In this document: positions 1 through 8,600 of the stretch, piece by piece
Numbering within the stretch: position 1 is the first letter of the stretch
Layout of the letters: each line of letters starts with the position of its first letter
Source: Clostridia bacterium
GTDB taxonomy: Bacteria; Bacillota; Clostridia; Oscillospirales; CAG-272
Length of the DNA stretch: 50,014 nucleotides
NCBI GenBank assembly: GCA_017443595.1
Contig: JAFSYU010000049.1
Coordinates: 1-50,014, forward strand
Direction of reading: 5' to 3'
Made by a program: the position numbers and the translations under genes
The notes under the pieces: model-generated
Told to the model about the DNA's origin: nothing
What the model saw: only the letters and a program-made list of their open reading frames with translations
Databases searched by the model: none

Positions 1-30
1 AAAAAATGCACCCTTCGGGGTGCATTTTTT
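1..30. terminator. Bidirectional intrinsic terminator
   Basis: A 7-bp stem (7-13 with 18-24) closes a UUCG tetraloop and is flanked by six A on the left and six T on the right, so it can terminate transcription in both directions. The gene it serves lies outside the window on the left. Confidence 0.85.
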
Positions 31-172
31 GGAGGCGTTACCTTATACTTCGGATCGGCGCAAGTCCGGTCCGATGACGGGAAGCGCGAAGCGCTTCGGT
101 TCGGTAGTGAATGACGATCCGGTGGATCGTCAGAGCCGAACCGGGACCGAGCCCGCAGGCGAGAGCGCCTCC
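31..172. ncRNA. Candidate multi-branched structured RNA
   Basis: No convincing gene lies here, although a spurious open frame crosses it. The stretch is closed by a perfect 7-bp pairing of its ends (31-37 with 166-172). Inside are an 8-bp hairpin (51-58/66-73), a 6-bp hairpin with a GAA loop (82-87/91-96), and an 8-bp stem (97-104/136-143) that encloses a 9-bp hairpin (112-120/124-132). It sits exactly between two bidirectional terminators, so the transcribed strand cannot be decided. I do not recognise it as a known riboswitch, 6S, SRP, RNase P or tmRNA. It could equally be a palindrome-rich repeat element with no RNA function. Confidence 0.4.
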
Positions 173-174
173 AG

Positions 175-202
175 AAAAAACCTCGCAGAAGCGAGGTTTT
201 TT
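175..202. terminator. Bidirectional intrinsic terminator
   Basis: A 6-bp stem (181-186 with 191-196) with an AGAA loop, flanked by six A and six T. It closes the right side of the structured element at 31-172. Confidence 0.85.
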
Positions 203-309
203 CAACTAAATCCGTCCTTCGGACGGGTCGGCTTATTCACGATTCCGCGCTTTTAATGTGATTTATATAATACAATAAGCAAAATCAGGTACGATTTACT
301 GAAATAGGA

Positions 310-338
310 TTGACAAAAGAGAATAAACATGGTATTCT
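310..338 (+). promoter_or_regulatory. Sigma-A promoter
   Basis: The -35 box TTGACA (310-315) and -10 box TATTCT (333-338) are separated by 17 bp. The expected start near 345 coincides with the first base of a long stem-loop, so the transcript would begin inside the left arm of that structure. Confidence 0.8.
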
Positions 339-344
339 TATATT

Positions 345-458
345 GCCAAACAAAAACTAAATAACTTACGGTAAACCTGCGCGCATTTTTTCATTGATAA
401 AAATGCGGATTTTCCACCCGCGCAGTTTTTTTGCTGTAAGTTAGGGTTTTTGTTTGGC
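345..458 (+). promoter_or_regulatory. Long nested stem-loop leader (attenuator or sRNA)
   Basis: Perfect nested arms are visible: 345-357 with 446-458 (13 bp), 362-369 with 436-443 (8 bp), 377-383 with 419-425 (7 bp), and an apical GCATTTT/AAAATGC pairing. The structure starts at the predicted transcription start and is followed about 25 nt later by an intrinsic terminator (484-516) and then by the start of a zinc-ribbon protein gene. This arrangement fits a leader with an attenuator, or a short standalone RNA of about 170 nt. The arms could also be the ends of a small inserted palindromic element. Confidence 0.5.
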
Positions 459-483
459 GACAATCGGAGTTCGCATTTTTTGT

Positions 484-516
484 GCGCCAGCTTCGGTTGG
501 CGCGCTTTTTATTTTT
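484..516 (+). terminator. Intrinsic terminator upstream of gene (attenuator candidate)
   Basis: An 8-bp stem (484-491 with 496-503, one G-U) on a UUCG loop is followed by a T-rich run. It lies only 24 bp before the start codon at 540 and after the only visible promoter, so transcripts must read through it to express the downstream gene. Confidence 0.7.
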
Positions 517-539
517 ACATATGGAAAGGAAGTTATATT

Positions 540-1562
540 ATGAGATGTTCAAACTGTAACAGCATCATACCGGACGGCTCTGTGCGGTGCGGAATTTGCG
601 GCGCTGTTTTCTCTCCGCAGAGCTATGATCAGAACTGGCGCAGGGACCTGCGTTCCACCGGAAAATACATTGCGGGAATGATCATAGGGATCATTCTGCT
701 TGCCGCGCTGTTTCCGATTAATGCACTTATCGCTATCGGCGGGTTGGCAGGCACGGAAAAAACGATAGGGAGATTCGAAGTTTTCGTCGCCGCTGCATCG
801 CTGATTGCGGGGTTGATATTGCTGATCCTCAATCTTAAAAAACTAAAAGAAACAAAGCTGCACAACGCCGAGCTTACTGAACGCCACAAAGCGGATATCG
901 AAGCGGAAAAAGCCGAAAGAGAAAGACGGCAGCAGGCGCAGATTCAAGCCCGGACGCAGGTTCAGACACAAACGATGAGCGTTCAGCCGTCTGCTTTCAA
1001 CGCCGGAACGACCGGAAAGATGCTGTTTGAACTCAACGGTACCGTTTCCACACTGCAGGTGTACGAGGACAGGGTCCTTCATGTAGCTAAAACGACGGCG
1101 CGCTCCTATATTGCAGGCAAATTTTTCAACGGTACTAAAGAGTATTTCTACGATGATCTCATAAACGTTCAGTTCAGGGAAGCGACATCGAGGATCAACG
1201 GATATCTTCAGTTCGACTACCCCGGCGCCGTGAATATCAGCAATTCCGGTTTCGGCGGGGCAGGGGGCAACTATAACAGCGAAAATTCGTTTATTTTCGA
1301 TATAAACGTCCGCACGGGCGCGGCTGTACTGCCCGGAGAGGACCCGGTAAAAGCCGCGAATCGTATAGTCAGCGACGCTTACCGATATATTCACGGCAGG
1401 ATCATGGAAGAGAAGAAAACGAAAAAATCGGGATACTGGCAAGTCGAACCAGCACCTCAGGCGGCGTCAGTTGCGGATGAACTCAAAAAATATAACGAGC
1501 TGCTGCAATCCGGTGCAATAACGCAGGAGGAGTACGACGGAATTAAGAAGAAGCTCCTTTAA
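540..1562 (+). CDS. Zinc-ribbon, two-helix membrane protein with PH-like and SHOCT domains
   Basis: A 340-residue protein of unknown function. The N-terminus is a small zinc ribbon (Cys3, Cys6, Cys17, Cys20). Two hydrophobic segments follow (about 43-66 and 80-98), then a charged coiled-coil (about 100-140) rich in Lys, Glu and Gln. A beta-rich region (about 160-300) resembles the PH-like domains often seen in zinc-ribbon proteins of Gram-positives. The last 30 residues match the SHOCT pattern (short C-terminal domain with LLQSGAITQEEYDGIKKKLL). The start at 540 is chosen because AAAGGAAG lies just upstream; the open frame extends further 5' but runs into the leader hairpins. It stands alone behind a structured leader and is followed by a terminator. 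Domain identification is by eye; the role is unknown. Confidence 0.85.
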   Translation: MRCSNCNSIIPDGSVRCGICGAVFSPQSYDQNWRRDLRSTGKYIAGMIIGIILLAALFPINALIAIGGLAGTEKTIGRFEVFVAAASLIAGLILLILNLKKLKETKLHNAELTERHKADIEAEKAERERRQQAQIQARTQVQTQTMSVQPSAFNAGTTGKMLFELNGTVSTLQVYEDRVLHVAKTTARSYIAGKFFNGTKEYFYDDLINVQFREATSRINGYLQFDYPGAVNISNSGFGGAGGNYNSENSFIFDINVRTGAAVLPGEDPVKAANRIVSDAYRYIHGRIMEEKKTKKSGYWQVEPAPQAASVADELKKYNELLQSGAITQEEYDGIKKKLL

Positions 1563-1614
1563 GAAAGCAAATATAACAATAAAAATCAATTCCGACCGCA
1601 TGATGCAGAAAAAG

Positions 1615-1636
1615 CCACGCTCCGGCGTGGTTTTTT
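1615..1636 (+). terminator. Intrinsic terminator
   Basis: A 6-bp GC-rich stem (1615-1620 with 1625-1630) followed by six T ends the transcript of the zinc-ribbon gene. The hairpin array begins two bases later. Confidence 0.85.
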
Positions 1637-1637
1637 C

Positions 1638-1854
1638 AATGAAGTCGCCCTCTTACGAGGGCTAATGAAGAAATGAAGACGCTTCGCTAATGAAGAAATG
1701 AAGACGCTTCGCTAATGAAGAAATGAAGACGCTCACTGCGTTCGCTAATTGAGGAACGGGGGGCGACTTCGCTTCATTAGGTGCGAAGCACCGTCTTCAT
1801 TATTGAGCGCAGCGAACGACTTCATTAGTCGGCATCTCCGACGTCTTCATTTTC
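1638..1854. repeat. Hairpin-linker array A (AATGAAGAC family)
   Basis: This non-coding stretch alternates short constant linkers with variable hairpins. In the left half the linker reads TAATGAAGAC (1638-1644, 1663-1680, 1688-1705, 1713-1730). In the right half it is inverted to GTCTTCATTA (1772-1779, 1793-1802, 1821-1827, 1843-1851). The inserts are all different palindromes: GCCCTC/GAGGGC (1647-1662), GC-TTC-GC twice, GGTGC/GCACC (1780-1792) and GTCGG/CCGAC (1828-1842). A 25-bp unit is repeated directly at 1663, 1688 and partly at 1713. The same linker family recurs in the array at 44072-44244. The array could fold into one large ladder because left and right linkers are complementary. Confidence 0.75.
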
Positions 1855-1864
1855 TTCCTTGATA

Positions 1865-1893
1865 TTGACTTTTTCTTTATTTCGTGCTATACT
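1865..1893 (+). promoter_or_regulatory. Sigma-A promoter
   Basis: TTGACT (1865-1870) and TATACT (1888-1893) are 17 bp apart, 46 bp before the start of the lipoprotein gene at 1940. Confidence 0.75.
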
Positions 1894-1939
1894 TTATCCG
1901 ATAAATAAATGATCCTTCCCCTGAACGTAAGGAGAGCAT

Positions 1940-2776
1940 ATGAAAAAATTTCTTTGTTATATTCTGATTTTCATGTTCATGATCACTGCCGCGGGGTGCG
2001 CGGCGGGGCAGGGAAACGTGACCGGGACCGACGCTGATACGGAGGAAGAGCCCGCCGTAAGCACGCCCGCCGTGGGAGCGAGACCCGGACTCGTGACGTT
2101 TTCGTTAAATGCGCCCACCAGTGAAACGTTAAGAAAAGCGTACGCTCTTGCAGCCGACCTCGGAGGCGAGCTCCTGCACTGCGGTTCCCCGTCTTCCGAA
2201 ACGATCATTGATAAGACGACAACTGTGAATTTTTCCGTCACCGAAGCGAAAGAAGGCGACAATATAGTCGTATATCAGCTTGTGAATGACAAATGGGAAC
2301 AGCTCACCGTCGTCGCTGTAACAGACCGTCACGTGGCTGTAAACATATCAAAACGCGGAATTCTTGCGTTTATAAGGCTTGCGCCGCCGTCTGTCGGGTC
2401 CGGCTCGCTGTTTTTGAATTATAACGGTTTCTCGGTGTCTGCCGTCGGATACGCCGAGCTTGACGGCGATCAGATCTATTCCCCGTTTCTTCTCGAAGCG
2501 CCGGACTATACGCTTAATAATGATGCGAAAAGAGTCGTTGCGGGACTGTCCGGCGATATAATTGCCGTTTTTACAATATCCTCTCCCGGCGTGACTTTCA
2601 ACACGGCAAAAGTGACGTTCAAAGTATCCGGGATCAAAAACGGTGACCGTTTGTACATATTTTCAAAAGCCGGCGGTTCGTGGAACAGAATCGAAGCGTC
2701 CGTCGTCGGCGATGAGCACGTCCTCGTGACCTTATCCGGAAACGGTCCTCTGCTGCTTTTCAAGAGAAATAACTGA
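1940..2776 (+). CDS. Lipoprotein with internally duplicated domain
   Basis: A 278-residue predicted lipoprotein. A short lysine-containing start, a hydrophobic stretch and a lipobox (TAAGC, Cys20) indicate signal peptidase II processing and anchoring in the membrane. An acidic, proline-containing linker follows. Two regions, about 92-146 and 222-276, are similar to each other: both run as KVTF/TVNF-sV...G-D-(N/R)-(I/L)-x-(V/I)-(Y/F), then W, then V-x-D-(R/E)-H-V-x-V, and both end in a run of hydrophobic beta-strands. This looks like a duplicated beta-sandwich, a pattern common in Clostridia surface lipoproteins. No enzyme motif was seen. The gene has its own promoter, a good ribosome site (AAGGAGA) and its own terminator, so it is a single-gene unit. 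Confidence 0.8.
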   Translation: MKKFLCYILIFMFMITAAGCAAGQGNVTGTDADTEEEPAVSTPAVGARPGLVTFSLNAPTSETLRKAYALAADLGGELLHCGSPSSETIIDKTTTVNFSVTEAKEGDNIVVYQLVNDKWEQLTVVAVTDRHVAVNISKRGILAFIRLAPPSVGSGSLFLNYNGFSVSAVGYAELDGDQIYSPFLLEAPDYTLNNDAKRVVAGLSGDIIAVFTISSPGVTFNTAKVTFKVSGIKNGDRLYIFSKAGGSWNRIEASVVGDEHVLVTLSGNGPLLLFKRNN

Positions 2777-2797
2777 TAAAACGAAAAAAATATGCCC

Positions 2798-2825
2798 AAA
2801 GTCTGCTTTCCGCAGACTTTTTTTC
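2798..2825 (+). terminator. Intrinsic terminator
   Basis: A perfect 9-bp stem (2798-2806 with 2812-2820) with a TTTCC loop region and a run of T ends the lipoprotein transcript. Confidence 0.9.
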
Positions 2826-2990
2826 GTTAAGCCGAATTATAAATAACGGCACGTTTTCCGCATCTGCAAACGACTCTAATTTCACAAACCGCTCTTTTAC
2901 AGGCAGCTCTGCCGGTTCAACGCCGCACTTCAGACCCGAAAATCAACATTCAGATAACGGCGAAGTCACGCTGCCGTAAGAAAAAGATCG

Positions 2991-3018
2991 CCCCTGCAAT
3001 GCAGGGTGTCTTTTTTTT
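2991..3018 (+). terminator. Terminator-like hairpin
   Basis: A short GC stem (2992-2997 with 3001-3006) followed by eight or more T. It lies in the gap before the next promoter. Together with the terminator at 2798-2825, the gap 2777-3104 holds two terminators and one promoter, and no convincing gene. Confidence 0.6.
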
Positions 3019-3040
3019 GTTGTCTGTACCGAAAAACAGG

Positions 3041-3070
3041 TTGACAAAAGACAATATAATATGATATACT
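3041..3070 (+). promoter_or_regulatory. Sigma-A promoter
   Basis: TTGACA (3041-3046) and TATACT (3065-3070), 18 bp apart, precede the beta-helix protein gene at 3105. Confidence 0.8.
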
Positions 3071-3104
3071 TATACGGTATATAATGATTATTTGGAGAAA
3101 TCTG

Positions 3105-4613
3105 ATGAAAAACGTTTTAAAGCGCGCTTTGTCCGCGGCGCTTGCCGCGGTAATATTATCCGCTGTGTTTTCATCCTTTGCCGCGGCGGACGATAACGGA
3201 TGTCATGTCTGGATAGGGGACGAGTATATCACAAAAGACAACGCCGCAGACGTATTCGGCGACGGGACGGTGAGCTTTGATCCGGACACTAACACTCTGA
3301 CGCTGAACGGTTTTTCATACAGCGGGGAAGGCGCAGTCTGGACCGTTGACGAAAAAACAAACGCGTCCGCCATAGTTTACGACGGGGACAGGGATCTTAC
3401 GCTCGTCCTGCTCGGCGATAACAGCATAACGCATCCGGGCGGTCACGATTACAGCTCCTGCGTGTTCAGCTCGTCAAAAATTACGATAAAGGGTACCGGC
3501 AGCCTGACCGGTACGAGCGGCAAAGCAAACAACGTCAGTTACGCGGTCTACGGCATGAAAGGTATCATAACAGACGGCGGGACGGTCAAGGCGTACGCGG
3601 GAGTTTCAACAGGAGACTCCGTCGGTCTGTACTCCGGTGAGGAGCTTATAATAAACGGCGGAACGGTGACCGCGGAAGGCGGCGCCGAAAGCGACACGTC
3701 AATAGGAATATACGGAAAAACCGGCATTACGGTAAACGGCGGAGATATAACCGCGGCGACCAAAGCCGGCAGCAAGTTCTCCGCCGCGATGCTCGGAGGT
3801 TCAATTACGGTCAACAACGGGAAAGTGACCGCAAAGGGCGGAGACGGAGAATATTCCGCGGGATCTTACAGCAAAGGCTGTGTTTTGATAACCGGCGGCG
3901 ATATAACGTCGGTCGGCGGTACGGCAAAAACGTATTCGGACGGCATATACTGCAATGAAGATTTTACGGTCAGCGGCGGCAACGTCGCGGCTGTCGGCGG
4001 TACGGCGGAAGAGCTGAGCAGCGGTCTTTTCCTTGCGGGTGAGACGGCGCAGATAAACGGCGGCAGCGTAACGCTTGAAGGCGGCGAAGGAAAAACGAGC
4101 CGCGGCATAAACGAAACGTTCTCCGAAAAAAAGGAGATCCGCATAGGGGACGGTATTACGTCAGTAACTATAACAGGCAGAGAGCTGGCGCTCGGCGGAA
4201 CGCTTATCAGCGCTGTCGGCGGTGTGGGATCCGGAGAAGACGGAGAAGAGAAAGGGTATATCGTACCCGGCACGGACCTGTCCGAACCGCAGTATAAAAC
4301 CGTGGTATTCCCGCACGCGCACGAAATGACAAAGACGGAAGCGAAAAAACCGTCAACAAGAGAGACGGGAAATATTGAATATTACGCCTGCTCCGGCTGT
4401 GACTCGTATTTTGAGGACGCGGACGGCAAAATACTCATACCCGACAAAAATTCCGTTCTGATCCCCGCGCTCGGAGAAGAAGATGTCGTCACAGTACCGG
4501 AAAACAAGTTTCCGTGGCTGTGGGTGATAATACCCGCCGTCACGACCGCGGCGGCAGCGGCGGTCATTATAGTGATAATAAAGAAAAAATCAAAAACAGA
4601 TAAAGCAGTTTGA
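3105..4613 (+). CDS. Membrane-anchored beta-helix surface protein (Cthe_2159-like)
   Basis: A 502-residue surface protein. It has an N-terminal signal peptide (about residues 1-30, ending near AAADD) and a C-terminal membrane anchor (about 469-495) followed by a lysine-rich tail. The central part is built of short repeats with the pattern [ST]-[IV]-x-G-G-[TDNS]-[IV]-x-[AS]-x-G-G, typical of a right-handed beta-helix and close to the carbohydrate-binding family represented by Cthe_2159. Before the anchor lies a short His/Cys-containing module (HAHEMTKTEAKKP ... YYACSGC) that is common in surface proteins of gut Clostridia. GGAGA six bases upstream supports the start at 3105 over an in-frame ATG at 3084. 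A role in binding plant polysaccharide is inferred from the family only. The stop codon overlaps the remnant of the next gene. Confidence 0.8.
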   Translation: MKNVLKRALSAALAAVILSAVFSSFAAADDNGCHVWIGDEYITKDNAADVFGDGTVSFDPDTNTLTLNGFSYSGEGAVWTVDEKTNASAIVYDGDRDLTLVLLGDNSITHPGGHDYSSCVFSSSKITIKGTGSLTGTSGKANNVSYAVYGMKGIITDGGTVKAYAGVSTGDSVGLYSGEELIINGGTVTAEGGAESDTSIGIYGKTGITVNGGDITAATKAGSKFSAAMLGGSITVNNGKVTAKGGDGEYSAGSYSKGCVLITGGDITSVGGTAKTYSDGIYCNEDFTVSGGNVAAVGGTAEELSSGLFLAGETAQINGGSVTLEGGEGKTSRGINETFSEKKEIRIGDGITSVTITGRELALGGTLISAVGGVGSGEDGEEKGYIVPGTDLSEPQYKTVVFPHAHEMTKTEAKKPSTRETGNIEYYACSGCDSYFEDADGKILIPDKNSVLIPALGEEDVVTVPENKFPWLWVIIPAVTTAAAAAVIIVIIKKKSKTDKAV

Positions 4614-4888
4614 GTGACGGTACGTTCAATATCATTTTTGCTTCTTGTAAAAGCGGAGACGTTGATTATGAAGCGCTGTTCAAACAGGCCGCGCATATTT
4701 ACTGCGTGGTTTATCCGTCAGAAGACGGGATCGAAACGGACATAGGCGGCGACGTCCACCCGCTGAACCATTACCGCACCAACGTGAACGTGCAGATGTA
4801 TGACGAGTTCTACCGGACGTACGACGTCAAAGAGGGCGACGGAATGTATCTGAAGCCGGAATATCGTATAAAATTCTTCGGAATATAA
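4610..4888 (+). pseudogene. C-terminal remnant of an M13-family metallopeptidase
   Basis: This 92-codon frame begins at a TTG that overlaps the stop of the upstream gene and has no ribosome site. The translation matches, from memory of the family, the last 75 or so residues of M13 (neprilysin/PepO-type) zinc peptidases: an HPLNHYRTNV block, then VQMYDEFYRTYDVKEGDGMY and a final KPEYRIKFFG block. The catalytic part with HExxH is absent from the window. Full-length M13 enzymes have about 650-700 residues, so this is a degraded tail, probably brought next to the beta-helix gene by deletion. Expression as a small coupled protein cannot be excluded. Confidence 0.75.
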
Positions 4889-4904
4889 AAACGGAGGTCA
4901 TGAT

Positions 4905-5600
4905 ATGGATTATAAGGGAAAATATTTTTCGGTAGTCGGAGACTCTATAAGCACGCTTCTGGGATATATCCCCGAGGGCTACGCGCTGTATTACGACGAA
5001 GAAAAGAAGGGATCCGCAAAAATAGAGCGTATGGAGGACACCTGGTGGGGTCAGATAATATCGCGTCTGGGCGGCAGGCTGCTTAAAAACAACTCGTGGT
5101 CAGGCAGCACCGTAAGCTATCATGCGGAATTCACGCCCGGCAGCTTTGCTCATCTTGATTCAAGGATGTCGCAGCTCGGCGACGGCGATATAAAACCGGA
5201 CGTCATAATGATATATATGGGAGTAAACGACTGGGGCTCCGGCACAAAGATAGACGCCGAGGGCGGAATGGAAGAAAAAGAGTCGTTTACAGGTTCATAC
5301 CGGATCATGCTCGATCTGATAAAACGGCATTATCCCGAAGCGGAAGTCTGGTGCATAGCTCCCGCCGTCACCGCCTTCAGAGGCGATCCGAACTGGGAAT
5401 TCCCGTACTGCTTAGGCGGTATACACCTTGACAACTACGTTAACACTGTAAAAAAGGTCGCGGAAGAAAAAGGCTGTATCTTCGTTGACGCGAGCAAGAA
5501 CGAAACGCCGGTTGAGGCGATAGACGGCATACATCCCTCCAAAACAGGTATGATGACGCTTGCCGACGAGATACTCCGCGCAAGAAATATAAAGATCTAA
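4905..5600 (+). CDS. SGNH/GDSL hydrolase
   Basis: A 231-residue esterase-type enzyme with the four SGNH blocks in order: the nucleophile block VVGDSIS (Ser14), a Gly in the region of N-S-W-S-G (62-67), the GVND block (Asn108) and the C-terminal D-G-I-H pair (Asp207, His210). No signal peptide is visible, so it probably acts in the cytosol. Members remove acetyl or acyl groups from sugars and other substrates; this one cannot be assigned a substrate. A strong ribosome site (CGGAGGT) precedes the ATG. It lies 16 bp after the M13 remnant and 34 bp before the GH99-like glycosidase, so a role in deacetylating the products of that enzyme is possible but only inferred. Confidence 0.88.
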   Translation: MDYKGKYFSVVGDSISTLLGYIPEGYALYYDEEKKGSAKIERMEDTWWGQIISRLGGRLLKNNSWSGSTVSYHAEFTPGSFAHLDSRMSQLGDGDIKPDVIMIYMGVNDWGSGTKIDAEGGMEEKESFTGSYRIMLDLIKRHYPEAEVWCIAPAVTAFRGDPNWEFPYCLGGIHLDNYVNTVKKVAEEKGCIFVDASKNETPVEAIDGIHPSKTGMMTLADEILRARNIKI

Positions 5601-5634
5601 CGCTGCTAAAACACGGTTTTCGGGAGGTCCGTTT

Positions 5635-8600
5635 GTGAAACGTATATCGGAAATAAACAATAAAAATCAAAGTAAACGGTTTTCGGCGGCAAAAAGAGCC
5701 GCGGCGCTGTTTCTTGCATTCTGCGCCTGTATCCTTGCCGGCGTATCCGGAGGGCTCGGCTTTGACGCGCGCGCGGAAAGCGGCGAAAACACCGTTGTTA
5801 TGCCGTCCTACATATTTGACTTTACCGATTTTGAGACATTTTCACTTGATTATTACGCCAACTGCACGGTCACCACGACAAAAACGGGAATGCGCTGCAC
5901 GGCGACCGCGGACGACCCCAATCTCAGCATAGGCTCTCCTGCGCAGTCCGGCAAAAACCTCGTCTGGATCGCCGTAAAATACCGCGGAAAAGTAAACGCC
6001 GCCGGCCGCGGCGCGGAAATGTATTTTACGACAAACAAAAGATCTTTGTCGGAATCTTCCGTCATACGCTGGCAGTGGAACAATTTAAGCACTTCGTGGA
6101 ACACAATGATATTCCGCGCGGCTGTATTCAATTCCGTAACGGAGCCGGTACTGTACGTGCGCTACGATCCGCTTGCCGGAAACGGCAGCGCCGTCACGTC
6201 GGGAGAATGGCTGGAAACGGCTTATATAGCGTTTTTCAAGACAGAGGCGGACGCAAGAAACTTTGATTACAATAAATATCTGTCAAACAAAGATCAGCCG
6301 GCGCAAACGATCATAACGGAAAACTGGGAAAAACCGCCCAAGAGCGCCGGTACCGAGGCTATGAGCAAAGACAACACGACCGGCTCGCTTAAAATAACGG
6401 AGTCGGGCGACAGTCTCAGGATCTCATATACCGCCGCGGGCAAAAAATACAGCTACGATCTTAAAAACGACGCGTCCATGAGAAACGGCGTGCTTGCCGG
6501 CAAAGACGATCTCGGGCGCAGTCAGCCGGACCAGTTCACCGTTATCGACCCGGATTACGTCGGAAGGCGCTGGGGAGCTCTGCCGACGGACGTGGACAGT
6601 CCGGAGCGCATCATCGGCGTCCGCGGAGAAAACGGGCAGAGATACGTAGGTATATTCTATTTTCTGTGGCTCGGCACTCAGGGCGACTGGGGCGAAGACC
6701 CGCGCGATATAAGCAAAATACTTGACCGGTACGGCACGGCGGCAAAAGACATGGACGTCTGGGGAAACGTATACAACACGTTTTTCTTTGCGGAACCGCT
6801 TTACGGTTATTACAGGTCGACCGACACTTGGGTCATCCGCAAGCATATGGAGCTGTTGACAAACGCCGGCGTTGATTTTCTGTATTTTGACACTACCAAC
6901 AATTATATATACGAAACAAGCGCGCTGAGCATAATGAAAGTCTGCCACGAGATGAACGAGCAGGGCTATAAAGCGCCGCAGGTAGTTTTCTACACCAACA
7001 CCAACGCAGAAGAACGCGTCTCGCAGGCTTATTCGGCGATATATAAAAAGAATATGTACCCGGACACGTGGTTTTTGCTTGACGGCAAACCGCTTATAAT
7101 AGCGCCGGAATCCGCAAACATAAACAACTTCTTCACTACGCGCGCGCCGCAGTGGCCAAACGAATCGCACGGCAGCAACACCTGGCCGTGGATAGACTGG
7201 AAATGGCCGCAGGAAACGTACGGAGTAAACAACAGCGAGGCAATAAGCGTATCCGTCGCACAGCACAGCGGAAACGGAGAATTTTCAACGTCCGGTCTTT
7301 ACGGATATACAAACAACCGCGGCCGCTCGTATAACGGAAGATCCGATTCTCACACGGAAGATTCTTATAAGCTGGGAACAAACCTGCAGCTGCAGTTCAA
7401 CAGAGCCATAACGTCGGACGTTCCGTACGTTCTCGTCACCGGCTGGAACGAATGGATAGCGGGTCGTCAGGAGCCGAACAATAAATACAATATCAGATTC
7501 ATAGACACGTTCAACTACGAATACAGCCGCGATATCGAAATGTCAAGAGGCGGATATTTTGACAACTATTATATGCAGCTTGCATCAAATATCGCCGCCG
7601 TCAAAGGCAGCGCGCCGATAATCTTAAGAGACGACAGACGTCACATAAACGTCTCCGGCAGCTTCAGCCAGTGGGATAAAGTAGTACATTACTATACTGA
7701 CCCGCAGGGCGATATGCAGGACAGAAACACCGTGGGATACGGCGGTATAGAGTATAAAAACGACACCGGCAGAAACGATATAACAAAGATAAAAGTCACC
7801 GGCGATACAACGTATCTGTACTTTTACGTCGAATGTGACAACGATATAGTTCACGGGACCGGCGGAAGCTGGATGCAGATACTGCTTAACACTGACAACG
7901 ACGCGACGGGATGGTACGGCTACGACTATATCGTAAACTACACGCGCAAAAACGACTATACGTCAACCGTCGCCGCGTACAGCGGAACAAACGGGGCGTA
8001 CGGCTTTAAAGCAAAGACGGACGTCACTTATCAGGTGGACGGCAATAAAATGATGGTCGCCGTTCCGCTTGAAGCGCTCGGCATAAACTACTATGACAGG
8101 ATAGATCTTCAGTTCAAAGTCATAGACAGCGATAAAAGAATAAACACGATGGAACAGTTTTACGAGGACGGAGACGCGGCGCCTCTCGGCAGACTCAACT
8201 TTACGTATAAAACGTATCTTTCCGCAGTTCAGAGCGCGGAAGGCAGCGCCGTTGTTCCCGTAAAAGACCGCGTGTTCTTTGAAGACGATCCCGAGACGAC
8301 GGCGGAAGAGACCGTAACGGAGCCCGAAACGGAAAAGGAAACGCAAACCGCGGAAACAGCGGAAACGACGGCGGAGGAAGGAAGCGTGACCGAGCCCGTA
8401 ACGGAAGCCGCCTCCGAGACGGACGCAAAGACGGAGACGGACGCGGAAACAGACGAAGAAACAAAACAGGCGATCGGCTTTGTTCCGGGCGACATAAACA
8501 AAGACGGCGACGTGAACAACAAGGACGTGGTCGAGCTGTTCAGATACGTCTCCGGCAACACAAAAGCCGAGGACGAGACGCCGTATGATTATAACGGGGA

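Noticed and set aside
20..256. 78-codon open frame across 20-256
   Set aside because: It runs through two terminators and the structured element, and has no ribosome site.
2822..2980. Open frame ending at TAA 2978-2980, rich in Ser, Thr and Asn
   Set aside because: It has no start codon and passes through the terminator run; it may be a gene remnant but nothing in it is recognisable.
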